DNA of 64,000 nt from Hydractinia symbiolongicarpus (Eukaryota > Cnidaria > Hydrozoa > Anthoathecata > Hydractiniidae): the NCBI RefSeq assembly GCF_029227915.1, contig NC_079889.1, positions 9,798,001 through 9,862,000 on the forward strand. Reading direction: 5' to 3'. Position numbers and translations under genes: made by a program. Positions 9,594 to 23,361 of the stretch are shown piece by piece. A model generated the notes under the pieces. That model searched no databases, was not told the origin of the DNA, and saw only the letters and a list, made by a program, of their open reading frames with translations. Within the stretch, counting starts at the first letter, position 1; each line of letters opens with the position of its first letter.

Positions 9594-11598
9594 TAATAGC
9601 CAGCTCCTATTGGTGTTAACGTCAATTAGATTCCAGCGAATATTTCTTCTGGGGAAGCTATACAAGGCAGGGATTTAGAACAGTCCGTAGCATGAGCTGT
9701 CTACATATGGAAACCATGTCCTTTTGCACTTAATCCAGGTGGCTTAGCACTCTTACCTTTCTATTAGGGAGTTTGATTTGAGTGTGATGTCCTATCCATT
9801 CCGAACTCACGGAATTAGCACGATATGGCGCGCGACGTTTACGTGTGTTATCTAAAAATAAAAAAGGATGCATTTCGTTTAAAAGAGAGGTAGTATCCAG
9901 TACAACCGGTAAGGTACTTTTTACTAATATATTGCATTTCTAAGTGTGGTATGACTAACCTCCTCCAAAGTTAACAGCGTCTTTCATCACGTGACCACAT
10001 ACACAGGTTGAATTTAAGGATGATTGCTAAACGTCATAATAGAAAAAACAAGATGATGTAAATGTAGATAAAGAGAACGTGCCAGAAGATATAAATTATA
10101 ATAAAATCAATAAGTTGTGTTGTGTTTAAAATAGATTTGTACGACTTTATTTCAATTTTGATAATTGGATTCCATTATGTCTCGTCCACGATTGTAAACT
10201 CCACGTCGTGTAGCTAAACCACAATAAAAAAATATTTTTCGCCTATTTTGTGTTTCAATCGAGGATTTTACAACACAACATAGCAAGCTTTTGCAAACAA
10301 TAAAATGAATTTTCTGACTACCAAAAAAAATAAAAAATTGCTTTCCTACTTTTTGTAGAAATATAGCTATCCATGAATGGACAGCTAAGCAAGTAATACC
10401 ATGATTTTTTTTCTATTTATTTGACAAGTGTTAATACATCAGTATCTGCGGATAACTGTTGAATAAATCAACGAGCCAGCAATAAATTGTGAGAGACGTA
10501 TACGGGTATTATAATATAGATCCCCATTGGTTAAAATGTACAGTTAGAGATGTATATTTGTAAAACCAAGGAAATTTTAAAATCTTTGAAGGAATTTTTA
10601 GAAGGTTTTAATCTTAATAAGTTTATAATGTTCATTTATAACATTTTCACTTGCACCATTTCCAAAATTTCATCTTTTAAATTGTGTCATAAAAATATGG
10701 TGCCTCCAATTCGAACACTATATTTTAACCTTAAAGAGCACACATAATAAAACAGACACTTTTATAGATTAATGCTTTTGTCTGAAGACGCTGCAAAAAC
10801 AAAAAGTTATAATTGCTTCAACATGCGATATCTTACATTGGAAAGACACCTTTACGTTTATTTATGATATCTATAGTATTTCCTCAACTAAAATCATGGT
10901 TGGATTTAAAAGTTGATCTGTGATCCATGTTAAATTGCAGCAAATGAACTCGTCATGAAAAACTTATGTAATATAGTCCATGTAAATGTGACTATTTCTT
11001 ATTACTCAGGTTATAAATGGAATTACTAATTATAATCGCCACTATTGTAAGGTATTTAAACTAATGATATTTGTTAATATTTATTCTGCTTAGAATGGTC
11101 GCTTTAGCAAGGAAATAATTTCAATACAAAAAATATTCCATCCTCGTGCTTTATAGCTATTAAGCGGAAAGAATTGAATCATAAATGACCTTTGTATTAA
11201 AAAAACCACAACGGTATAACATCATTGCATAAATTAGTTCGTTCCATTAGGTTTTCTCAAAATTCCAAATTGTTTCCAGTTTTTTAGGCAAAGATATCGT
11301 TCCAGTGCATAGGTAGACCAACGTGTTTAGTACCCGTATTGATTCCATTTAAAAGCTTTGACAAATTAGCTTAGAAAGAGATCCTTATCTTACAACATAC
11401 TGTGGTAAATTTATAATATCCGGTTATTACAAAATGGTGCCATAATCAATGCCTAAAATCTTGACTTTGTCTGATGTTTCTGTTGAAATTATTACATTGA
11501 AAATACCTCTTGCCCCACTTTAGATTTACTTACGCACAATAAGCGACCATGAATCTGCACATATTTCTTTTTAGCATACTACGTACTTCTCTTCTATA
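9594..11598. other. AT-rich spacer with one Helitron-end remnant
   Basis: No supported gene. At about 10497-10520 the string ACGTATACGGGTATTATAATATAGA is the 5' end of a minus-oriented mini-Helitron of the type seen at 17043-17191, followed by T as expected. Its 3' end was not found, so it is a truncated copy. The rest shows only short chance ORFs. Confidence 0.5.
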
Positions 11599-12272
11599 GC
11601 CTGATTATATGAGGCGAGTTGGCTCGGTGTTGGTTCACCACATGTCCAGCATGATAAAATTAAACAGCTCGGCATAATGGCAGATCTCTACTAACAAATA
11701 TTTGACGTTACATGAGGTGAGTCAACCCGCCTAGGCGAGCAGGCTCGTTTTTTCATCCCGGGACGGGTTGGTTAGGTGGGTTGCCTCGGTTCATATAATA
11801 TCACTTCGCCGAGCCAGGGCCGGGCTAAAAAAGAAGAGCATGCGCATTGCGATCCAAAACAGAAGAAAAACAATAATGGCAGCAGACAAGAAGTTTAAAT
11901 GAACTTCGGAAACTTGTGGAGCAGCTTAAGTGGATTTACCTGTTGATGTTTCAAACGTTTTAAGAGTTCTTTTCGTTTTGTAAAAAATTATGTCAATATG
12001 TTCTGTTTAGTCGATTTCTTCGAAGCAATGACAAATACAGAACACCTTGGATTTGAAATAACGAACTATTGGCACCAAAATACTTAATTATAATTTTGAT
12101 TTAATTTTGCTTACATCTAGCATCAGCCTTTTTTTACGCACATTTTTTTCAACCCGGCAGCAGTGTAGGTCTTGACCCGGGTTAACTTTTCCCATATAAT
12201 TTGTAATTTTTTCAAACGGGTTGACCCGCCAACCGGGCCAACACCGAGCCAACTCGCCTCATATAATCGGGC
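11599..12272. mobile_element. Inverted-repeat DNA element (MITE-like)
   Basis: About 35-bp terminal inverted repeats bound a 674-bp non-coding segment. The left end reads GCCTGATTATATGAGGCGAG and the right end is its near-exact reverse complement, both continuing into TTGGCTCGGTGTTGG. Subterminal blocks repeat the GACCCG/GGCTCG theme. I see no convincing target-site duplication, so the superfamily is undetermined. A related single end occurs at 36867-36904. Confidence 0.65.
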
Positions 12273-15200
12273 CCTTATTCACCAGCATTTATCGCAATAG
12301 TTCAAATAAGTTCAACTACAACGGCGAATGAGAACTTATTATCCAATCAGATTTCGTAATAAAATTTCAAAAGGACGTTTGGAGTTTTAAAAAGAAAACA
12401 AAATTGATTAGAAAAAAAAGTATAACCTTCTTGTGTTCAATATTCGATGCAAATATTGAATATCTTGTTATTGAGTATAATAAACCAAAAAAGTGTCGAA
12501 ATGTGCTGAAATTGAGTAAAGTAACTAGCTGGTGGTATCAAACTAAAAATAATCTTGTGTGGAGTTTTATTTTTCTCGCTAGTGTAAACTAAATTCTTTC
12601 ATTCGCAACAAATACATTTTTTTTTTTTGCTTTTCCTCATTCGAACGACTACGACGAATGACTGTGAACCCACCTTCACTGCTTTAAGGAGAATTCCGCT
12701 GTAGTTTGTGAACTTGGTGGCGGCAAGCGAAAAAATAAATCAGACATAACAAGTTGCTGATTGGAATTGTTAAGTTTTACTTCATAAACATTTGATCTCT
12801 TTATTTATACCTTTCATCTTTCCAGACATATGCACGGGAAGTATTTGTAAGCACTTAATTTTAAGAATATTTTTATTGCGTTTATACAATTATTTTCACA
12901 TGCAAGACAGTAAAGCGACCGTTTATAGAGCTTAATGAGGCCGCTAAAACATTTAAATTTTTTTGTCAAGCAAGATTTAATCTTGCAGAATCCGCCTGTC
13001 CATGAAACATGTTTTGATGATAATGAACATTAAATAAAAGTGTTGCACCGTGTTTTAAAAAACCATATTTTGTTAATGAGGCTACAAGTGGGGAAATTGA
13101 TTATCCTTTAAATTAAATGTATTTGTCCCTATTAACCTTACACATTCTCGACCTCAAAAAAAAATACAGTTTTTACATTGTAGAATCCACAGAAAAACCG
13201 TTTTAAAGGATAATAAGATAGACGATAAAGTTTTTTTTACAAGAATTTAGTTTGTAGAACATTGGGGCTTAGATTTTAAGAACGTACTTAGCCTGAATTC
13301 CTTTCTAGATTGCTGAGAAAAAAATTTGGCGTTACTAAAAACAAGGTTTCCAAACAGGTTTTCACTTTTTATTATTGTAAAAAGATACATAAATATATAA
13401 AATCAGCTTCATCACTAATATCACAAAATAAACTTAGCGTCGCAGTATTTTGGCAAAACACATATAGGAATATTCGAGGCTGTAAAAATGTAAATAAATA
13501 ACTAAATAAGCTCATCTAGCCTTAAATTTAGATGTTCTTATAAAAAGTTTCTTATCCCTTAAAACGTACCTAATTTCGGCTGCAAGTGAAAACGTTTGAG
13601 AATTCCTTAGCATGATACACCACAATAGATTTAAGAAGCGCATCTCTCTCACAACTTACCATTTTGTTACAAGCAACACATAACTTTGTTTCTTCCATGT
13701 TCCTGTTACCGAAATATTAAACGTGGCTAGTTCTTGAAGCAAAAGAAAAATTGTCTCTTTTCGATACTGCTGTTGAGGTACACAATCTACACTTCAATCG
13801 ACATTAAGATCATGTTGCTACACAGCCAAACAACATTAATAACTCAAAACGTCATAAACATTACTCCATCGCAGAGTATAATATTTGATATACAATCTCG
13901 CAGCCTATCCAACGTGATTATATACTTTCCGTTTCATTCACTGTGATAGAGCGCTGTCTCATCTTCTTACATTTATTGTGGTTTTTTAAAAATTTTGCAC
14001 CTGTCTTGAATATGAAAGTGTATTTGCAGAGTTAGTTGAGGAGGAGTGTGTTTTAATTGTAAAGCTTTTGACTCATCTTATTTAAAAAGTAATTAAGTGA
14101 GCAGAAATTAATATCAAAAACCTTTCACGTTGTCATAAGAATTATCTTGTGAGAAAAAAATCGAGAGAACACGCCCTGTTGCTGTAGATTTTGGTTCACT
14201 TTAAGGCTGTTTTCAAATTCAAATGAAATCGTTGAACGGAACGGACAAGAACGGAACAGAAAATTTTACGGACACTTTGTGCTGTTCTTACGAAATAAAA
14301 TAATCTTGACTAACTAATTCACTACATGTCATTTCCTCACACAACGCAAAGAAATACTTAAACTCGATTCTACTTTTCCCGGAAAAGAAAGGAAAATTTC
14401 TTTTCGGTAAATATTTGAATTAGCTACGCACGTTCAGAAGTTTTTCGGTTCCTGCCTGTTCCATTCCGCGGAAAATTTTCTTGAATTGAGAAATAGCCTT
14501 TAAAGATTCTTTACCATAACATAAAAGTTTTCCTGCTTAAATTTTATATCCCAAACTGCTGAATAAATTTTTTTCTCTTCTCTGTCAGTGTCGCTGCCAA
14601 AGTATTTCCTTCACATTTTTCTTAGAAGAATTTATGTTTTTTTTTTCCACTTCACTCACCCGCCCTACAAGCTACCTCCATAACACAGCACTGATTTTTC
14701 AATCAACTTCCCTTTCTTCCTTGATTGTTTGACGTTTTGTTCTTTAGATCTGTTTTTATCTCTACTTCAGGATCTACGAAACTCTCAGTTGCTCTTCGAA
14801 ACCAACCTCGTTTTCAGCGCCTGTTGTCTCTTTTTTATATCAGGACGGCCTATCGAGAAGAACATGGTTCTGGAGGAGGCTTATCTGATATGAAACCTGA
14901 TTGGCGCGAAAGTGTCACATAATTAATAGTCATAGAAAACATTTTGGCGAGGCGGCGAGTCTGTGACACGCAGGAGAAAGCTGTTCGAATTAAAATGGCG
15001 GAGGGGCTGTATCATGTTTTGTTTTTTTAAAGTGAAAAATTTAATAGAGATCGTTACTAAGCAATGAAAGTACAAGAAAAGACATCATAAGGTGATACTG
15101 ATTACAAGTAAATATTTCAATAGCTGGCAAAGTTCAATAACTAGAAAAGTAGCTAGCTAGCACGCTTACCTAGCAAACTGTCAAGATAAGACCAAATAGA

Positions 15201-17042
15201 AAGAAAATGAACTTGCTTTCAAGTGGTAAGGTTTAATTTACAGCTTTATGCTAAGAATAACATTTCAAATATTACTACCTTAGAGACACAATATCAGGTT
15301 GTGATTAGCAACCATGTTTTTAACTTTATAAGTTTTAGTTACCAAAAAATATATAAAAAGCCGGTAGGTTAGTCGTCAGAGCCATCTCATCATTGAATGC
15401 ACATTTATCAAACCTGATTTAAATAAAGTAAACAAAGTTATTGACTTAAAAGTTGTTATGGAGTGCTTTCAGACCAATCTGATATAGCAAAATTTTGAAT
15501 TAGGCATAAAATTATTACACAGGCATGTTAGTAGAGTAAAAACCTATAAATACTGAGCAAATAATAAAGAAGATAGGAAGATTCTTGCTAGGCCTATAAA
15601 CACACTATGATGAAATTTTGGACAAATCAACACCACCGTAAGTATTTTCCTCAATAATTAGGTAGTTTTATTCACTGGCTATCCATTTTATATTTTGCGT
15701 AAACGTCTATGGAAGAGTACGGTATGCAATAGACAGACATAACTAATTTTTTGTTGTTTTACAATGTAGGCGTTGCAAATTCTGAGGTTTGAAATTTTTG
15801 GATAAGAGATAAGGATAATTAAAGTTTGTAATTCAACATTTTATAATCAACTTTTGTTAGTGAAGACAATATTCAATGTTACCAAAAAACGATTTTTTGT
15901 ATGGAAAGGTTAGATATTTTTGTATAAACGTTTATGGGAGAGATTGGGATGAAACCGAAATAAGCGATTTTTTTATATTTAAATTGATTTTTTGACATTT
16001 TGTGTAGCTAAGATTTAATGTGTAGAGATAAAAGTATGACTTTTGTTGACTTTTCGCTTGGGTTTGAGGCAAACTGTTCTTTTTTAATATTTTGCATTGG
16101 AATATCGCGTAGAGGGCAGGACGCAATAAACCGAAATAATTAATGTTTTTATATTTTTTTCTATGTGTTGATTTCCTACATTTTACTGTATGCAATATAA
16201 TAAATAGCTGATTTTGGTTTGTGTTACAAATTGTATATTCATGACAAAATTTCGAAAAATTGAGAAACTCTGCAAGGACTACCAGCTTAACGAAATATGT
16301 TACGGTTTTTGAATGCCTTGTAGCTATACATTTTTCCCTGATGTACTTTTGACAAAAAAAATATATAGTTTTGTAGATTTATCTTTTACTATGCGCATGA
16401 TTAGGTTGTGATCATTGCATAAGGCAAACTGTAAAATTCGCATTTCTGTTAGGTTACTTTTTGATGTATGTGTGTCCGTTACATTGATTAAAAGAGAAAT
16501 ACAGCGGATTCTTCCACGGGAATACAGCTAGTAATTATTATTACTGTCTAGCGCCAAGAAAAGAAAAAATCAAAATTTATTAAAGGTGAGATGATTCATA
16601 ATTTGTTATAGGTGTTGTTTCACTCTTTTAAATGGGCATTGACATCGTTTCTGTAAATACTATCCATTTAATGAATTTATTTTGTAAAAGAACGTAAATA
16701 TATAAAATACAGAAAGAAGGATAATTTGCTTGATACTCTTTTTACTAAAGCTTGACCTACTTTTCCTAATCTTAAATTTTCCGTAGGTCATGGCCCCATC
16801 TCGTTCAGATATCTAAACAGTGGTTTAAGACACAGAGAAAGAAATAAGGAGCAGTATAAAATAAGGGATGCAGAGAGAAAACGTCCAACATCAAAAAATC
16901 TTATTCCCATTAAGAATACTGTAGTCAAAAAGATTACTAAAGTTATAATTATGGTACATTCTGTTTGTAAATATACGTGAGATCATAAATCTATTTAATT
17001 TTCAATACTAAAATCAATACTTACGATAAAGAATTTAAAATA
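12273..17042. other. Gene-free AT-rich region
   Basis: No exon or transposon is supported. A slightly less AT-rich patch at about 14790-15010 has an ATG-GCG-GAG context at 14995 but only 11 codons follow before a stop. At about 16505-16535 the string GGATTCTTCCACGGG followed by CAGCTAG and T resembles a Helitron 3' end, but no matching 5' end was found. Confidence 0.45.
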
Positions 17043-17191
17043 CTAGTCGGACAGACGGACGGACGGACGGACGGACGGACGGACGGACGGACGGACGGAC
17101 GGACGGACGGACGGACGGACGGACGGACGGACGGACGGACGGACGGACGGACGGACGGACGGACGGACGTATACGGGCATTATAATATAGA
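17043..17191 (-). mobile_element. Mini-Helitron carrying a (GGAC)n microsatellite
   Basis: Left end ACTAGTCG (minus-strand 3' end CGACTAG then T) and right end ACGGGCATTATAATATAGA then T define a 149-bp element in the A/T context of Helitron insertion. Almost all of the interior is a tetranucleotide array. The 3' hairpin has been lost. The same 5' end and a related array occur in the element at 46696-46825. Confidence 0.6.
17050..17169. repeat. (GGAC)n tetranucleotide microsatellite
   Basis: About 29-30 near-perfect GGAC units. It lies inside the mini-Helitron and fills nearly all of it. Confidence 0.95.
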
Positions 17192-17513
17192 TATCTAGGG
17201 ACCGAGCAATATTATTTGAAATTTTAAATGTTGTACCTTTTAGTTCTCTTTAATATTGAAAGAATAAAAACGATTTTTGGGATCAATTTCTTTGAGTTCA
17301 AAAGTTATTACCGTCCAAAGTATCGTTCGTACGTCTGACAATTTTTGCTACTTCAAATCCCATGCATCTATACATCGCACCGATCAGATAGACAAAAACA
17401 GAATCGGCGTAAACCAGTCTCTTCCGTTATACATTGTGTTGTAAATTAACACAATGTATGGGGCAACAAGGGTAAAATGAGTTTATTGAAGTCTATCGAA
17501 TGCAGTGAGAATA

Positions 17514-18325
17514 CAGTTGACTCTCTCTATCTCGACTACCCTCTATCTCGAACATCTCTCTATCTCGAACCAAAGTCTCGGTCCCTTGGACATTTGTGTA
17601 GGCTCTAAGCTATTTTCCTCTCTTTATCTCGAACCTCTCTATCTCGAATACCTCTCTATCTCGAACCAAAATCTCGGTCCCGTCTGACTGTTTCTCTCTC
17701 TATCTCGAACTTTTCCGGATTTAAGAACCTATTTACACTAAAAATCGAATTAAAATGTTCCATTTTCGAACGAAAATGTTTGACGTTCGAATTCTAAAGT
17801 CACTCACAAAACATTGTTTACGGTGTTTTGAACCAGAAACCTTCTTGAGGTGAAGATGTGGGCTTTAAAAAGAAAACTCAATAACGTTTCTTTAATTCAA
17901 AAATGTCAAATAATTCGGGAAATTGTCGAAAAATCATCAAGATCAAAAGTCGAGTGTAGTATTGATCTTTTGAAAGATCTAGCAATGGGTTGCGAAAAAA
18001 ATGAAATGCAAATGCTTATCTCCAAATTCGAAAAAATGTATAATGAAGACAGAGTGGCATCACTTAAACAAAAAGACATAACCGATTTCTTTAAATGAAG
18101 CTGTAAATTTATTTTATGTATTTATTTTAAAAGAAGTCTTGTGCATTGAATATTAACATTTTAACATCTCTCATTGACCTCTATCAACTCCCGATACACT
18201 GAAGGTTAAAAATAGGTTTATTACGAAAAAATCCAATTTTTGTCAATTTTTCTCTATCTCGAACTTTCTCTATCTCGAACAAATTTTCTGGTCCCTTGCG
18301 AGTTCGAGAAAGAGAGAGTCAACTG
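17514..18325 (+). mobile_element. Tigger/pogo-like element, internally deleted
   Basis: The ends are inverted repeats CAGTTGACTCTCTCTATC (left) and its reverse complement (right), flanked by TA on both sides (17512-17513 and 18326-18327), as in Tc1/mariner-pogo elements. Subterminal regions repeat CTCTCTATCTCGAAC many times. The 812-bp length is far below that of an autonomous copy, and the interior keeps only an 82-codon ORF made of the transposase ends. Confidence 0.85.
17850..18098 (+). pseudogene. Fused N- and C-terminal remnant of a Tigger-type transposase
   Basis: The 82-residue frame starts with a basic segment (KRKLNNVSLIQKCQIIREIV) of the kind that opens the CENP-B/pogo DNA-binding helix-turn-helix. 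It ends with KQKDITDFFK, typical of the extreme C-terminus of Tigger-like transposases. The catalytic DDE core between them is absent. The deletion left the frame open, so a small DNA-binding-like peptide could still be made. Its position centrally inside TA-flanked inverted repeats supports the assignment. The frame may have stayed open by chance. Confidence 0.6.
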
Positions 18326-18327
18326 TA

Positions 18328-21300
18328 GGTCTTTTAATTGATGATCACATTTCACTATTAAAAAACAGATTAAAAGATAAAGAGCACATTCCAAAAAATA
18401 CTATGTATTTTTTAGCAGCAAATGCTCAGAAAGATATATGAACAATCTGAAAGTCTGACTGCAAGAGGTAATGGAAGTAATTTGACCTCTAAAATCAACC
18501 AACCTCTTTAAGAAATTTTTGAGCAGCTTCACTCCATCTACAATCAATGTGTTTTGTCCATTTTAACTTAAAAAAACTTTTTAAAAACTTTAAGTTTGGT
18601 TTCTAATATTGGAGTTATGATGAATCGGGAGTTGTTCAACTTTGCAGCAATCTTTCATTTCAAACGAGAACGAGAAGAAAAGAAATTACAATCGTAGAAT
18701 TTTGGGTTTTGATAATGGCAGTTTCACGCCGCTTATATTTTCAATTCACAGAAGCATGGGTGGCAAATGCATCACTTTTTACAGCCGGCTTTCGGAAATG
18801 ATAGCGGATAAGTAGAACATACCCATTTCAACTGCAGTCACACATATACGCACAAAACTTTGTTTTGCTCTGTTGAGATCTGGTTTAATATGTTTAAGAG
18901 GTTCGAGAAGTTTATATAAAAAGTTCGATGTAGGAGATGATATTGTGGTTGATCATGAAATTTCAAAGTTAAATCGTTAGCTAGGAATATGTTGTGTTAT
19001 GTAGTAAATTAGTCCCTCGTAATCATATAATGTTCTAGTTATTGTTGTAAAATTGAAAATAGTTATTAAAGAAATGAACACATAAAAAATAATAAAAAAA
19101 CCTAAGTATAACTGCATTTCTTATAGACAACTCGCTCAAAAGTCACCACCATCTGTTATCTTTGCGAAATTTTCATTGTTTGACAGAATAAGTATTATTT
19201 TGAAACTTTTATATTTATCTGATATATTATCACAAGAAAAACACAATGCAATAACCATTTCCTTGCAAACTGCTACTGGTTATGATAAACCGGGATTTGT
19301 TCAACTGATTGTTTGGTCAGCTTGTTGAAAAGTTAGAAGATAACAATGTTTACGAATGAACTTATATCTTGATTGAGAAACTGTTTCCAATTCCTGTGTA
19401 AATTCTGCAGCGTCGATTTGCCTTCATTATCAAGTAACTTTTTTTGGCTTAAATGTAGAAGCTATGTTAAACCTGAAAACGGTGTAGCATATTGCGAACA
19501 TTTTCAGTATGTCAGAAGTGCAGAGCAATGCAATGAAACCTCTAATATTATTTATGAAGTTTTTGTAACAAATGGTCCAAATAAAAAGATCAGCCTTTTA
19601 GTACCAGGTAATATGTTAAATAAATCATTGATTTCCCTATATAGCAGAATGTATAATTTCTAAAGAAGTTTATAAAATTAAAGTTTCGTTATAAACTTGA
19701 CACTCGAGATATAGAATTGATTTCTTTAGACATTATTTTACCCTATTCGGTTCGGAGATTCCCGAACATATTATGACCCAGGGTGGAGGGTGGACACTTA
19801 TAGTAGGTCACAAAAGAAACAAAATGGTAGCAATTAAGTTTTGCTTATGTTAACACTTTTTCTGTGCCGTCATCAACAGCTTGAAAATTGATCAAAATAC
19901 CGCTATTTACCTAAAATTCAATTACTTTAGCGAATTTCCACATTCTGTTATTTAACATGTAAACTAACATGTTCTTTAAAAAAGGTGCCCGAAAATCCGG
20001 TTTTCTGATTTTCAGGTAAAGTCCGAAAAAGTCGAGAAATCGGATTAATCACGTGTTTAAAAGATACACAAGAATTCTACGTAGTCAAACTTAATGACTT
20101 TATGGATTTTAGAGAGATGTTCAGGGACATTTTAGAGAAATTTCTTCTGTATAATTTGACAATCTGCAGAACCCAAACATTCATTTAACGTACCGCGATC
20201 TGTATTCTCATCGATCTCACAAAACGACCAAACACCTCTTCATCTTCAACAGGCACATTTTTTGTTATATAGATACTCTTACGACAAAATCTATTTATAA
20301 ATTAAAATCAATGTTTATTTCATTTGTAAGTAAATTCCCTAATAATCCATGGTATCTTTCGAATGAAAAGAGCCCCCCCCCAAAAAAAACAAAAAAAAAA
20401 ACAGTAAATTGGTCCATAATCAAACATACGTTTAGCCATGTAGATGTATATTTGGAGTTACAGCTTAATCTCCATATAATCTTTCCAATTTAATTCAAAA
20501 CTGAATGATATAGTTATCAATAATTCTAATGTCGTTTGCAACTTGTCTTCTTTTTTGCAATTTTTATAAAATGTGCTACATTCGGCAGTAATGGCAGCCT
20601 TCCTCTCCAAAAGACCTAGTTCAGCAGATGCAAGAAAAATGTAAACAAATTACGTATACCAAGTTCAGAAAACCTGTTCATTCAGCGCTTTTTAATCCAC
20701 TGTTTTTATAAATAACGTGTTTGTTGAAAAACTTGTATACTTCTATTTTTTTTTCGAATAAACATGATTTCAAGATCAGAAGTGAAAGTTAACAATATTT
20801 TCCTGCACTAATATAATACAACGTAAATTGTGTGAAGCTGAACTTTTGAAAGTTTAGAATGGCTGTTACTTGATCACGTTGGTTGTTAAATTTCAACCTC
20901 ATTCTCTGAGCCGGTTGCGTATTTTTAATATCTAAACATCCATTTAAGCAATATATTTTCCTAATTTAATGTGAGAGATTAGAGTACCGCGCCTTGACAA
21001 AACAGATTCTTTTGACTGAAATTAATTAAAGGAAATATTTTCCTTGTCACGAGATTAAGGATGTTATAATTAATCCTATAAGAGGATGCGGTTTGCAGTA
21101 CAGTGCAGGACCAGAGTAAAGCAACATTGTGGTTTGTGATATCGCTATCGCTCTCCAATGCTTGTAAAAAGAAGAAAAGAACGCAAGATAATATATACTG
21201 TGACAAGGTCCGTGAAACAACAAGGAAAAAAACACCCGTCTTTTTAAAAGAACACTAGCCTGAGGTTTTTACTGATAAAACAAAATAAGAAAAGGCTCAG

Positions 21301-22715
21301 GCTAAAGTAGTTGCTTATAAAGCAAAAAAAAACGACTCAAAACGTGTTCATAAGATAAAAAAAATTCCAGGATATGAATTCTATTACACTTCTCTTCAAA
21401 GCTAACGATATTTGTTTTTATCATATGGTTAGAGTTTTTCTCGCACTGTGATTGACTAATCTACACGAAATATATGCTATGTTTTTATTTTTTTACCGAG
21501 AAACGAGTGCAATTTTTAATTATTTTTCAATTCTACAGTGCAAAAACCTGATATTTTTTCTTTGATTGGCTGGAATAGCGTGTAAAAAGCTGATATTTTT
21601 TTCCTGATTTGTAATAACTCGCTAGCCAGTTTTTTTTACTAGCAATAATGCAGCTAATTCCCAGACTTGGCCACCGTACATCTGTACATAACTGTGTAGG
21701 GTGTTTTATTGCAATGCGAATGCTCCAGTCAAACTGAACTTCAGTCGTCTAAAAGTATAAATTAATAAAAATATTAATTTAGAAAAATCACATTAAGTTA
21801 TTTTTTCTTATTTAAGTTTATATTTTCATTTCCAGTTTTTACAGAAGGTTATGGGGTGATAAAGCGCTGAGGTAGGGTGTGTAGAATACGTAAATGTGTT
21901 AAGTTCTCCTGACATAACATATCCTTTAATAACGCAGTAACAACCAAAAACATTTCCATTTACAAATAGAATTTTTGTAAAGGCGAAATTTTAATAATAG
22001 CTATGAAATCTTAAACGTAATCGTTGTTAGTCCTTACAGATGACATCCTTACAGGTTTTTGTCTTTTTTTCCTTTCCCTTCTCCTTTTCTTCTCCGAACA
22101 ATCTTTGAAGCGATTACCGTAATATTTTGGCTTGGTCCTGCGACCTAGCCCAAAACTGGATGTTTGCATATTATCAAAATCCGTGAAACTGTGGATAATG
22201 CCCGCGCATGAGTGCACACCGGTTATCAAAAAAACTCAGTTTCCGCTGATTCTTTCTTAGTTTGTTTGCACTGTCGATAGAATTGAAGGTTTAAGTTTCC
22301 TTAAAGCTTGTTTGTAGTTTTGATTTGTACAAAAAAACACAGTACAACCCAAATCAAATGCATGTAGCTATGAGTTCTGTCACATTTTAGCTGTAGTATA
22401 ATATTAGAAAAGTGTAAGCTTAAAGCCATGAAGACAGATTAACAGATATCTGAGGATAATAAAAGGTTTGGGTTGAAAAGTATGTACCACCAGTAGTATT
22501 TCAACCTTTAGAGAAATGCTCCTTATTGATAATCCTTATCAATACATGCTATTGACATTCAGCATAAAGGGAATTTAAAAGATTCAGAAATATTATTTCA
22601 AAGTGAAACCCAATTACTACCTGATCTTTATGATGATTTTAAATAAGAGACTAATTACTTGGCAAATAGGTTTTTTGACAGAGAATGGTCTAAAACATTT
22701 GACTAAAATATGCTT
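18328..22715. other. AT-rich region without a supported gene
   Basis: Short frames such as 19373-19663 (plus) and 22011-22229 (minus, basic C-terminus with KKRRRERKKRQK) have no recognisable domain, and I could not connect them by splice sites. No transposon boundaries were found. Confidence 0.45.
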
Positions 22716-23361
22716 TCACTGAAGACTTCTTTCGATTCTATAAGAAAAAAGTTTTTGGGAACATAAAAAAAAAGTTAATAAATGTGCAAAATTTATCTGC
22801 ATAGCATTCACGGGGTTCGGTTGTGTGTCGTTGGACGAACTGTCGTTTAATGGCAGCCTTAAAAGCATGTCTGCGTTAAAATAATCTTTAGTTGGTTTCG
22901 ATTCAAGGCTATAATTATACGCGTTGAAAATAACAGACCAGCGCACTAATCTTGACGCAGCTAGCGTTTTGATAGGTGATATAGGATCAAATATGTGTTT
23001 TAAAGCTTTATTGTAAGTAGATAATGAAAAATGTCTCCCATGTAATACTGGTATATTTTTTCAAGCCAAAAATAATTAATAAGCCTTCTTTATCCAGCTG
23101 TGAGTACATTTTCTCATGCTGATTCAAAGTTCGGCTTGCATATGTGATAGGATGCTCCGACTTGTCAGAATATATCTGCGACAGGACAGCCCCAACGCCA
23201 TGGGAAGAAGCATCGCATGTTAGTTTCAATAGTAAGTCTGAATCGTAGAGACGTAGAACGGGCGCTTGGGCTAGCTTTTCCTTTAATTGTTGAAAAGCTT
23301 TCTGATGTTTGTCGTACCATTCCCACACATTGTTTTTCCTTAATAGTTGAAGAACTTCCAA
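22716..23361 (-). pseudogene. Decayed Ty3/gypsy RT-RNase H fragment
   Basis: Two adjacent minus-strand frames form one retrotransposon remnant. The first (23361-23008) carries the RT/RNase H boundary and the RNase H start with the motifs LTCDASSHGVGAVL, PITYASRTL and YSQLDKEGL. The second (22946-22716) continues with RW...Y.YSLE and ADMLLRLPL, the end of RNase H. A frameshift and a small gap separate them and the flanking RT and integrase regions are missing. No LTRs were found. It differs in sequence from the intact element at 3967-8821 and belongs to another gypsy lineage. Confidence 0.85.

Noticed and set aside
17041-17170. CRISPR-like array
   Set aside because: The repeat is a plain tetranucleotide microsatellite without spacers, in a eukaryotic genome.
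22011-22229. Lysine/arginine-rich 72-codon minus-strand ORF as an exon
   Set aside because: A possible acceptor exists but no partner exon or domain could be found.
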